Assembly: GCA_017893485.1 (NCBI GenBank)
Contig: JACEHZ010000372.1
Span: forward strand, 1,364,001 to 1,428,000
Direction of reading: 5' to 3'
DNA: 64,000 bases
Origin: Hemerocallis citrina
Taxonomy: Eukaryota; Streptophyta; Magnoliopsida; Asparagales; Asphodelaceae
In this document: piece after piece, positions 13,501-25,500 of the stretch
Layout: every line of letters begins with the position of its first letter
How positions within the stretch are numbered: the stretch's first letter is position 1
Position numbers and translations under genes: made by a program
Notes under the pieces: generated by a model
Database searches by the model: none
Seen by the model: the letters and a program-made list of their open reading frames with translations, nothing else
Told to the model about the DNA's origin: nothing

Positions 13501-16500
13501 ACGTGGTTTCCAGAAGGCGAGACTTGCTATCGGGGCGGAGATCCTCAAGGAGCTCTTGTGCCTGGTCTGTTCGGGCACTTCTAATGCCCTGAGCTCGGGT
13601 TGTCCGACCCTTACCTTGTTCTCGAGGTTCGTGTATGATGCCCCTTCTGCACGTGACCGGTCGACGATAGCTAGTACTAAAGTAAGAAGCAACTACGAGA
13701 GTGTTTAGACGTAGGTGTCTCATCTGTGTTTGATTTGCCAACTGCGGATTGTCCATAACCCATCTTGTAACTATCTTTCAGTCAATAAAATGTTTTTTTT
13801 CCTTGGTAACTTGTTTACGGAATGAGTATTCTCATGACGAGTTGATCCGACCTTTCACCATGGAGCAGTGTAGAATTTGTGAGGGGGCCGGAGTTAGAGT
13901 GCTTCTCTGAGTGAAGAGCATGAGGCGTGTGACTATGGCGGAAATTTATGGCCAAACTAGAGCCGCTTTGAGGCGCGAGGACGAGCCATTTTAGGCGTAG
14001 AGATTTGCAGTGACCTCGGAGTAGGAGTGACATTTCGAGACACTAGGACGACCATGTGTTGCGGAGAAATCCGTAATGGCTTCGGGGTCGGAATGTCATT
14101 TCAAAGTGTTTAAGACAAGCTTCGATTGCAAAGAAAACAGTGTCGAGCTCGGCGTCAGAACGTCATTTCGAGGCGCTGAGACGGGCCATGTTTATGGATG
14201 AATTCGCAATTGCCTAGGCATCGGAACACCATTTCGAGGCGCTAAGACGGGCCTCGATTGCGGAGAAAACGGCGTCGAGCTCGGTGTCGGGGCACCATTT
14301 CGAGACGCTAAGATGGGCTATATTTGCTGATAATCTGCAATGACCTTGGGATCGGAACACCATTTCGAGGTGCTAAGACGGGCCATGTTTGCGGATAAAT
14401 CCGCAATGGCCTTGGGATCGGAACGCCATTTTGAGGTGCTAAGACGGACTATGTTTGCCGATAAATCCGCGATGGCCTCGGGATCGGAACTGCATTTTGA
14501 GGCGCTAAGATGGGCCATGTTTGCGAATAAATCCGCAATGACCTCGGGATCGGAACGTCATTTTGAGTCGCTAAGACGGGCTATGTTTGTGGATAAATCT
14601 GAGGTGTTTAAGACAAGAAATTTGAGAAATTAACTTTTATTCATTGGTCGCCGAGAGATGAACGCTTATTATATTTGCTGGCTTTTCGAGCCTCATTACA
14701 AGTACAGAATGCTAGGGGCCTTCATGGAACTTCATTAAGTGTTTCGCATTCCAAGTTTTCTTGACTATCCTACCCCTTGGGTCTTCAAGCCGGTAAGTGC
14801 CAGCCCGTACACTTTGGAGACCCTATACGAGCCTTCCCAGTTGGGAGCAAACATCCCCTTTTTGCTCGGTATGGATGTATTGAGTCTACGCAGCACTAGA
14901 TCCTCTCTGATGTTGTTTGGTTGGACTTTTTTGTTGTAGAATTGTTCTACTCGCTGCTAGTTGACATTTCTTCTAATAGCTAACCTCTCACGGACCTCGT
15001 CGAGGAGGTCTAGGTTGGCTCTGAGGCCGTCTGAGTTCAATTCTTCTTTGAAGCTCATGAACCGTGGGGAGGGGAGCCTGACTTCCAGAGGAATTATAGC
15101 TTCGGTACCGATGGTCAGGTTTAAGGGCGACTTGCCCGTAGGAATCCTCTTGGTCGTTCCGTAAGATCACAACATACTGGGTAGCTCATCGACCCATAAA
15201 CCCTTGGGGATTTGTCAAATCGCTCGTTTTCGGCTTGGCCATTGGATTGGGGGTGCTAGATTGAGGAAAACCTTTGCTGAATTCCCAAGTCTTTGCAGAA
15301 TTTGCAGTAATTCTTTCCGGCAAACTAGGTACCATTGTCAGTGACGAGAATCCGAGGGATCCCGAATCGGCAGACGATGTGCTTCCAAAAGAATTGCTGG
15401 GCCTGATGGTTTGTGATAATAGCTAAGTGTTCCGTTTCAACCCATTTCGTGAAGTAGTCGATGGCCATGATTAGGAAGCACCTTTGACCTGTCGCTTTGG
15501 GAAACGGGTCGACTAGATCCATCCCCCACATGGCAAAGGGGGCTGGGCTGGCCAGCAATTTAAGCTCAGCCTATGGGACATGCTTCACTGTGGAGAAGTT
15601 TTGGCATGGTCCGCATCTCTTAACGAGATCCTGAGCATCTTGTAGTAGGGTCGGCTAGTAGTAGCCATGGTTGAGCACTTTTTTTGCAAGCAACCGGTTG
15701 CCCATGTGACAGCTTCCAATCCCCTCATGCATCTCCTCGAGGGCGTACTGGGCCTCCTCTGGGGTTAGGCCTCAGAGGTAGGGTCGTCCATCAACCTTTG
15801 TGTATGATCGCCCGAAGAGCACGTCATTGACGAGTACGAACCTTTTGGCCGTCACTCGGACCTTTCTTGCTTCAGATTGATCCTATGGTAGGTTTCCATT
15901 ACTCAAGTAGTTCAGGATCGGGTCCATCCACGTTGTTACGTGCGGGGGCCGATCGAGGCAGAGGTTCTCAGGATTCTCAATGCTTGATCGGAGAAGAACC
16001 TTTACCAAGACCGTGCGATCGAGGCCTTCAAGGGAGAAGGACGCTAGCTTAGACAGAGCGTCTGCCTGCGTATTCTGTTCTCGTGGAATTCGAACAACGG
16101 TAGCATCTTTGAAATTGGCTCGGAGAAGCTTGACGTGCACCAAGTATTGGACATCCAAGCATCACGAGCTTCATACTCCCCACATACTTGATTGACGATC
16201 AATTGGGAATCACTGAAGGCTTTAAACCCATTTTGCCCCTGCCTTTCGGGCCAGAACGAGTCCGGCGATTAGGGCCACATGCTCCGCTTCGTTATTGGAT
16301 GCCCTAAATCTGAAGCGCAAGGAGTTTTGGAGGACGAAGTTGTCCGGACCGCTCAATATGATTCAATATGATTCCCACCCCATTCCCCTCTTCTCACAAT
16401 GAACCATTTACATAAAGCTCACATATTGACTCGTCCTTCTGAACCTCAGATGTCTCCGAGATGGTGCACCCGGTTATGAACTCTGCGAGGGCTTGTCTCT

Positions 16501-19500
16501 TAATGGCTTTCATGGGTTTGTAACTGATGTCATGTTGACCGAGCTCAATAGACCACTTGATCAGGCGGTCAGAGTTCTCATGCTTGTTGAGGACTTGCTT
16601 GAAAGGTTGGTCCATGAGGACCTGAATGGAATAGGCCTGAGAATAGGGGTGGAGCTTACTCGCAGCCTTGACGAGGGCATATGCCACCTTCTCCATCTTA
16701 GTGTAGAGGAGCTCAACGTCGTGGAGAACCTTGCTGACATAGTAGATGGGCCTTTGGGTCCCGTCATCCTCCCTGATTAAGACGACGCTGAGCGCATGCT
16801 CCGATGCAACCAAGTAAAGGTAGAGAATCTCGTCCGACTCAGGTTTGCTGAGGACATGGGGATTTGCGAGGTATTCTTTCAGCTGATCGAAGGCTTGCTG
16901 CTAGGGTTCCCCACATTCAAAGCTGTTCGCCCCCCTGAAGGCTTTAAAGAAGGGAAGGGATTTCTCTCCTGACTTCGAGAGGAAACGACCGATGGCGGCA
17001 AGACAACCAGTGAGTCTTTGCACTTCCTTGACATTCTTGGGAGGGGCCATGTTCAAAATGACTTGAATCTTCTTTGCTCTTTGAAGGCCCGGTTGATGAG
17101 CCTCTGGTAGGTGGCACCTGCAATTTTCAGTTCGAAGGGCATGACCCGATAGCAGTAGAGCCCTTGGTCAGTCATGAAGGCCATCTTTGAGATGTCAGGA
17201 GGGAACATCTGGATCTGATTATAGCCTGAGAAGGCATCCATGAGCTAAGCAGCTTGTGCTCGGACATCGCATCGATGAGGGCGTCGATGCTAGGGAGAGG
17301 AAATGGGTCCTTTGGGCAAGCTTTGTTGTGGTCGGTGAAATCAATGCTTATCCACCATTTGCTGTTGGATTTCTTCACCATCATAATGTTGGTCAACCAC
17401 TCTGGGTAGTTGACTTCTTGGATGAAGCGGGCAGAGAAGCTTCTCCACTTCTTTCATCGCATGCTGCCTATCGGAAGCGAACTTCTGGTGCCTCTGCTGC
17501 ATTGGCTTGGAGTCTGGATGGACACTCATTTTATGCATAATGAGGTCATCGGAGATCCCGGGCATGTCCGAAGGAATCCAGGCGAACAAATCTCTGTTCT
17601 GTCGGATGTAGTTGATAATGTCATGCATGAGGTTCAGAGGGAGAGCCCGTCTCACTTAAAACCATTTAGCTCTGTCGTCTTTCGAGAAGGGGACCTCCTC
17701 TAGCTCGTCGATGGGCTCTGAACCTATTGAGCTCCTATCAGACGGGAGTCGACTGTGTCAAGGGGTAGGACCGAGCCCCCCACTGTGGCCGTGTAGCAGA
17801 CCCGAGCAGGTTCTTGGTTGCCCTTAACGACCCCGACCTCATGCTTTGTGGGGAACTTCATCTTCATGTGGTAGGCTGATGGTACCATCTGAAGGTAAGC
17901 AAGACCGAGGCGGCCGAGGATTGCATTATAAGCGGTCTTGATATTGACAACCATGAAATCATGGGTTCTGTCTGGGAGGTTGGAGATTTTCCCTCGGTTA
18001 CATCCATGGTGATGATCCCTTTAATCTGGACTGGGGCTCCCGAGAAACCGTGGAGGGTGTAGCCTGCAGGTTTCAGCCTATCTCGGGAGAGCTTCAACCC
18101 TTCGAAAGCAGCGAGGAACAGGATGTTAACCGAGCTTCCGTTGTCCACGAGAATACGCCGGACCTCATGGTTCACCAGGCTGAGGTTGATCTAGGGCATC
18201 ACAGTGAGGAATTCGGACCCCTTCAAGATCCTCGTCTGAGAACGAGACCTATAGTCCGTGGCCCCGAGGGGGAGGACAATTGTGGACGGAGTTGACTTCC
18301 CGAATGAAAGCCTTGCAGGAGGAGTTTGAATCTCCACCCATGGGTTCTCCATGCACACAGTGGTGGATAGCCATCCTCTTGGAGCCTTGTGGGTCAGACT
18401 CCGGCTTCAGACGCTTGTTCGCACCTTGGGGAGGAGAGGCTCTCTGGCCATCCCAGGTTAATTTAGGTAAGTACTCTCTTCGGATGAGGCCCTTAATTTC
18501 ATCTTTGGGAGCCCGATAGTTGTCGGTCTCTTGACCGTGATTTCAATGGAATCGGCAATAGAACCTTTGATCCCTCCTTTTGTTACTGTTGTTAGGCCGA
18601 GGCGGGTGTCGGACCAACCCCTCATCCTCCACCTCCATCAGGATGGTGGAGACACTCACATTAAGGATAGTGAATTTGTCGAAGCGAGGAATAGGAGGAG
18701 GTCGCCTCTGCCCGGAGTGTCCTTCTGGGACTTCGTTGGGGCCTCAAAATTTTCCATCTTCCTATTCCCGTTGGCTGGGGACTCTTTCCAGCCTCCAGGA
18801 TGCAATGCCTCTTCAACCCGGATATACTTCTCGCTACAGAGAAGTAGGTCGGAAAAGTTGGTGGGGGGCTTCTTAGCCGGGGAGACCTTCAACGAGTCGT
18901 GCCGGACATTAAGAGCCGCCGCGACCCCAACGTCGAGGGAGAAAATTGTCTAGGTCTTCATTTTAAATCTCCGGACGAAGTCCCGAAAGGACTCTCCATC
19001 CTTCTGTTTGTGGTCTAGCAGGGAAGCGCTCGTCTTTTTAGCCTTACGGCTTGTTACAAAGTGAGTGAGGAAACTCTCATCGAGCTGATCGAAGGAGAAG
19101 ATCGAGTTGGGGGCGAGCTTGGAGTACCATTCTCGTGCAGGCCTCTGCAATGTAGCAGGGAAAGCGCGGCAGAAAAGGGGATTTGAGGTGCTGTAAATTA
19201 TCATGAGAGTTTTGATCCCCCTCAATGTGATCAGTAGCATCCGACTCTCCGTTGTACGTCTCAAATGCCGGAGGCTTGAAGCTCCTCGGAATGGGGCTTC
19301 GAGGATGTAGGCTGAGAAGGGCAGCCGAACCGGCTTGTACCCCCGGTTAGACTGCCTCCCATCTTTGCCAATCTAGGCGAGGTGGTCTTCCATGTCTTGC
19401 AGTCGTTTGAGGACCGCGTTCATGCTCCTCGGATCGGGTTGACCCATGGGACTCTTCGTTTTTGACCCTTCCGAAACGGTGGTCGTCAGCATGGTGCTCA

Positions 19501-22500
19501 CTCTGGGCTCTGCCTCGGATAGCCTGGAGGACCTCGTTATTAAATTCTTGGAACTCGGCCCTCATCACGTGGCCTCCCTCTCTGTGGCCATTTGGTGGCC
19601 GGCGATCCCTCGAGGAGTGGCTGCGCCCCCTCTCCAGACCGTGGGAGGAATGACAGCTTTGGCTCGGCTGGTGGTTAGAAGGTGCCTCGTTTCTGGATCG
19701 ACGAAGGCGATTTCGATGGTCTTCCTCATTTAGCCAGTTGTTTATGACATTTCGAAGGTCGGGAACTACCAGGGCTTGGTCCTTCGGGCTACCCAGTGGG
19801 AGGTACTCGGAGCTAGAGCCTGCAAGCGCTCGACCAGTTGTTGTTGCGACCGTTGAGGCCACCCAGCTGCGCGATGGACGAGGAGGTGGAAGGTCGGCAT
19901 GGCGACCCGTGGTAACGGTTTTCTTGGCCTTGGGGGCCATAGATGTCTGTTACAAGGGAGGGTCTGAGTCAAAGGCTCAGCTCTGTGTTTCCCACAGATG
20001 GCAGCAATCAGATGCTGCTGTTTTTCAGGCGTGGGAGCAATAGATAGTGAGTTCTTGTTGAAGAGATAACTCAGATCTCAGCTGTTGATCTGACCTTGAT
20101 GTGAGGCTTGTATAGGGGGGATATAGGCAAAATTGTAACACCCCGCAAAATTGAGTTATTACAATTTTGCACATGTGTTACGCACATGTATTTTGTACCA
20201 TTACGTGTAATATCTGTAACATTATAAAATTTTCTACGTATTTTCTACGTGTTTCAATTAATTATTTTTATAACTTGTTCAAATTTGTTTTGTAAATTGA
20301 ATTCATTTTCTCCTATTTTGAGCCAACTCAAATATATTTTGTTACCGCAAAACAAATATTAATTTTAAATAATTTTGTCCACATGTTCTTTACACATGTT
20401 TTTCTTTTAATGCACGTGCTGATTATGTTGTTGTACTTATATAGAATTAATGAAATGTGCATAAAACTTTTTATTATTATTAATTTGAACTCGTTTTATT
20501 AAATCCATATTAAATCGAGTAACACATGAAATCATATTAAGTAAAACTCCTAATATTTTGTAACTCATGTGCACACACAAACACATAGCAAACCCGTGCT
20601 TCCACCCTATAGATTGGCTGGCAAATTTCATGGGAGGGAAATGAAAATTTTGAATGAGTTTATGGGTAGTTATTTGAAGAGGTGGGTGGTTTTAAAAACT
20701 CCCCATCATCTCTCTTCCTTTAAATGTCTCCCACTGGCCAATGCTCTAGGAAAAGCTCTCATTTTCCATTTAAAAAAAATCCTATACTCTAATTTTGAGC
20801 TCTAGTCTTGGGAGGAAGAGGCTTGGAGATTTTTCTAGGAGTCTCAATTTCAAGAAATTCGTCAATAGGTGTGTGTGTTTCCTTGAGTTCTATAATTTTC
20901 TTGAGTAGGATTATGCTATGGTATATATGTATAGAAATCATGTCATGTGTAGCTTAAACTCTTTTTAGATTGTAAATTAATTTTTAGAATCGAATACATG
21001 CCGGTTGATTTAAATTTAATGATATTATGATAAAAGAAAAGAAAAATCCGATATCATGTGTTAAAATTCTAAAATTTTGTTAGTTTGTTAATGTGAGAAT
21101 GCTCTATTTTGCTAGTCAAATTTTTTAGTAGAAATAAACACATTATCTTGAGAAATTGTAGGAGATGTAATTGTGGAAATGCTTTGCTCGTATTTGTATG
21201 AATAGATTATGTTGATGTCTTATGTTGATGTGTAATTTAGATAGATAAAATTTGTGGATATTAGGAATAAATGAATATCCATGTTATTATTCTTTGGAAA
21301 TCATTAGAAATTGTATGTGTACTCTTAGAATGTGAGAGGAATTGCAAGATCAAATTTTAGTTATGCTTATTGATGTTAGAATATAAAGACTCAGAGTCCA
21401 CATTTAAATGTTCTGCATTTTGAGTTTAGACAGAAAGTGACGCTAGAGAGCCTGGTTAGTGCGTTCGAGTTTGGGCGCTGTGTACAGTGTGTTAGGTCTC
21501 GGGTTCGAGTCCTTAAGGATTCTTTTTCTTTCGATTTTTTTACAAACTCTTATAAACAGTGAGTAGAAATATATAGGATTTTTTGGTACAAAGTTTCTAC
21601 ATGAACAACAAGTTGGAAACTTGGTTGTTCGGTTCGATTTAGGGCGCTCGTTGTACTTTGGTTCGAAACCTGGGGTTCCTTTTTGTTTAGTTAAATTCTT
21701 TTTTTACCTTACTTTGGGAAAGGATTTGTTTTAAATGTACTATTAAATTAATTTGAAGGAGGATGTATATAAATTAGAAACTTATTTGGGGATTTAGTTA
21801 AAGGCTAAATTTAAAAAAACCCCACTGAGTTTTGGGCCAGTTTAAAAAAACCGCACTAAGTTTTTTTTATAAAAAAAAGACACAAAATTTCAAAAAACTC
21901 CACTGGGTTAGTTAGGGTTAAGTTTAGGGTAGGGTTTAAAAAAACCACTTTCATCTTTCATGTGTTTAAAAAAACCACATTCATCTTTCATTTGTGTTTA
22001 AAAAAACATTACTTAACTAATCAGATGTTTAAATAAACCCCCCCGAACTAACCCTAACCCTAATCCTAACCCTAACTGCAACCCTAACCCTAACTAACCC
22101 AGTGGAGTTTTTTGAAATTTTGTGTCTTTTTTTAAATAAAAAAAACTTAGTGCGGTTTTTTTAAACTTGCCCAAAACTCGGTGGGTTTTTAAAAAAAATT
22201 AGCCTTAGTTAAACTACAAAATTGGAGTTGATTAAAAGAGCGAAATTTTGATTGTTTTAATCTAGATTCATTCTAGAATTTATATTGTTTTAAAACAAAA
22301 TTAATTTGGAGTTGATTTTGTTAGAACTCGAATTTTATAAATTAGAAATTTGCTAACAAAATTTGTGAAGAACAAAATTTACAGGAAGAAAAGAACAAAC
22401 CCAAAACTTTATACAGAGTCGAGATTAAGATCTCTCTCCTTAAAGCAAAATTCGCTCTGTAGTGTGACGGTTGCTGGCGAATTGCCTCCCGGGATACAAC

Positions 22501-25500
22501 TGTATTACCTTTCCCTGAAGAGCAACACCCTTGCTTCAAGATTTCATCGAACTGTTTTTGTGTTGTACTCCCAGTGTTCGGCACAGAGGAAGAAGAAGTG
22601 AATTCGGATTACTCAAAGCTCTACCTCTGGTAGACAAGACTTACTAGTCTTATAGGAGAAAATAGAGCAACTGATGGGAGGCCCATTACTCTGTAACAGC
22701 AGGGTAATGGTCCACTACTCTGCAACAGCAGAGTGGTGGTTTAGATTCATAACTGATGAGCTATTACTCTGCTGTTACAGAGTAATGGTACCAGTTACTG
22801 AATGTGAAAAGCCTCATCAGTGTACTGGGGGAAAAAAATTGACTGGGGCAAAAAAAATTTAAGCCAGAGCCAAGCCAGACCAAACCAAGCCGAGCCGAGC
22901 CCGGGGCCGGGCCGGGCGCGCGCGCGCGCGCGTGTGTTTGTCATTTTGGCTAAGTCCTCTCTCCACTACACGTTAGTGGTAACCCCGTCCAATTTTTAGT
23001 ATATATACTAGAATAAACCTTTCCCCATTTTCGATATGGAACTATCCATTTTCTCCAAGTTTCCAAGTTAGTACATTTTGAGTACCCAACTTTGGACCAA
23101 CATTTCTCATTCATACGGAATTTGTTTTTGGCAAATGAGTACACCACGGAATAGTACTCGACGAGAGGATCACAATCCAATCATTTTCGGGTGCGCCGGT
23201 GGCCGGAGCCTGCCGGAATCCGGCTCGAAAAATCAGTAAAAATTAATTCCAATAATCCCCCACATGAATGGAAATTACCAGACTATGTAATCCAGACACG
23301 ACATAAAAAGACATGACAGAAAAACTCTGAGAGTACAATCGAAAAATCACTGCATCAGGAATGGTAGTAATTTTTCAACTTTGAACCATCCTTGGTAAGT
23401 AGTTATCGGATTCACTTGACCAGGTAGTGAACATGATGTCTTGAACTAGCCGGGCTTTCATGTGAACCTAGACAATAACTATCATACAGTTTCATCTCCT
23501 CACAGAACTAAGTTTTCTTGTTGTGTTCATTTTGGCCTTGAACAACCCTGGTTAATCGTGAGTGAACTTGGTGAATGTAGCCTATCTCCATTCTCCTAGA
23601 AACGGCCTCATTTCACACTGATAAGGTGATTGCTCATAAAGAGTATTCTGCCATATCCCACTTTTATTTCATAGCTATGGTAATCATTAAAAGCCAAGCT
23701 TATTCTAACTCTTTGCAGACAGCACTGTTTTATCATCCTAAGAGTGGGTATAAGATTTTAATCTCTCAGTGCTCCCGTTGGTTCAACAAGATTTAGTTGT
23801 CCCCTTGAACCTAGATCTTGGGATCTCCAATTCTTAGGTAGGGTTTCCATCAAGTATTCTCTTTCGTCATAGGCTTTAAACCCATTCCTCTTGATGATCT
23901 CACAACTTGCTCTCGTGACAAACCTTTAGTAAATGGATCCGCTAGGTTGTCGGCCGATTTTATATACTCTATAGAGATTACTCCATTTGAAAGCAGTTGT
24001 CTAATGGTTTTGTGTCGCCTTCTGATATGACGAGACTTACCATTATACATACAACTCAGTGCTCATGCTATAGCCGATTGGCTGTCACAGTGTACACATA
24101 AAGCAGGCACTGGTTTTTTCCACATAGGGATATCCTCTAAAAAGTTTCAATGCCATTCTGCTTCCTCTGCCGCTTTGTCTAAAGCAATAAACTCAGATTC
24201 CATGGTGGATCTGGCCAATAACGTTTGTTTAGAGGATTTCCATGACAACTGCACCACCAAGTGTGAAGACATACCCACTTGTGGATTTTGAGTTCTTGGA
24301 GTCCGATATCCAGTTGGCATCACTGTAGCCTTCTAGTATTGCTTGATATCTGGTGTAATGCAGCGCATAACTCTGAGTATGTCGCAAGTAATTCAATACT
24401 CTAGTTATTCCTTACCGGTGACTTTGTCCTGGATTACTTGTGTAGCTGCTTAGTACATTTACTAAATGTGCTAGGTCCGGTCTTGTACAATTTGTTAAGT
24501 ATATCAGACTACCGATTACACGTGCATATTTCAGTTGTGATATGCTGTCACCTGTGTTTTTGAACAAGTGGAGATTGGGATCCACATGACTTTTGGCAGT
24601 TCCATTCGAGTAATTCTTAAACCTTTCAAGTACTTTCTCAGCATAATGAGCTTAAGACAAAGTAATTCCCTCAGACGTCCTGGAAACTTTGATTCCTAGT
24701 ATGACGTCTGCAACTCCCAAATCTTTCATATCAAACTTGCCACTAAGCATGCTCTTAGTTTGTTTGATAATGTCGTTATTTGCTTTCAATAATGAGCATG
24801 TCGTCTACATACAAACACACCAGAATGTATCCATTTGGAGCATCTTTGATGTAGATACACTTATCACATTCATTTATTTTGAAACCATTTGACATCATAA
24901 CATTGTCAAATTTTGCATGCCACTGCTTTGGAGCTTGTTTCAGTCCGTACAGGGATTTTACAAGCCTGCAGACCTTGTTTTCCTGTCCAGGTACTATGTA
25001 ACCCTCAGGTTGTTTCATGTATATTTCTTCTTCTAAGTCCCCATTCAGAAATGCAGTTTTAACATCCATTTGATGTATTTCCAGATTACGTAGAGCTGCA
25101 ATAGCTATCAATATTCTTATGGAAATTATTCTTGTAATTGGAAAATATGTATCAAAGAAGTCTAGGCCTTCCTTTTGCCTAAATCCTTGTACCACAAGTA
25201 TTGCCTTATGCTTCTCTATTGAACCATCTGGTTTTAATTTTTGTTTGAAAATCCATTTACATCCTAGAGCTTTACATCCAGAAGGCAAATCGATTAACTC
25301 CCATGTATGATTTTACATAATGGAGTCTATTTCACTTTTGATTGCTTCCTTTCACATAGGAGCATCTGGCATAGACATGGCTTCCTTGAAAGTTCTGGGC
25401 TCATTCTCTAACAGAAAGGCCGTTACAAAGTCAGGACTAAATGATTTTGATGTTCTAGCCCATTTACTTCGTCTATGCTCATCATTATCATGTTCTGGTT

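Noticed and set aside
9186..14615. CRISPR-like arrays
   Set aside because: Adjacent diverged tandem units with no spacers, in plant DNA.
21445..21684. Functional tRNA genes
   Set aside because: B boxes are present but no acceptor or anticodon stems can be paired.
22035..22100. CCCTAA repeats as a telomere or interstitial telomere
   Set aside because: They are few, imperfect and part of the MITE's inverted repeat.
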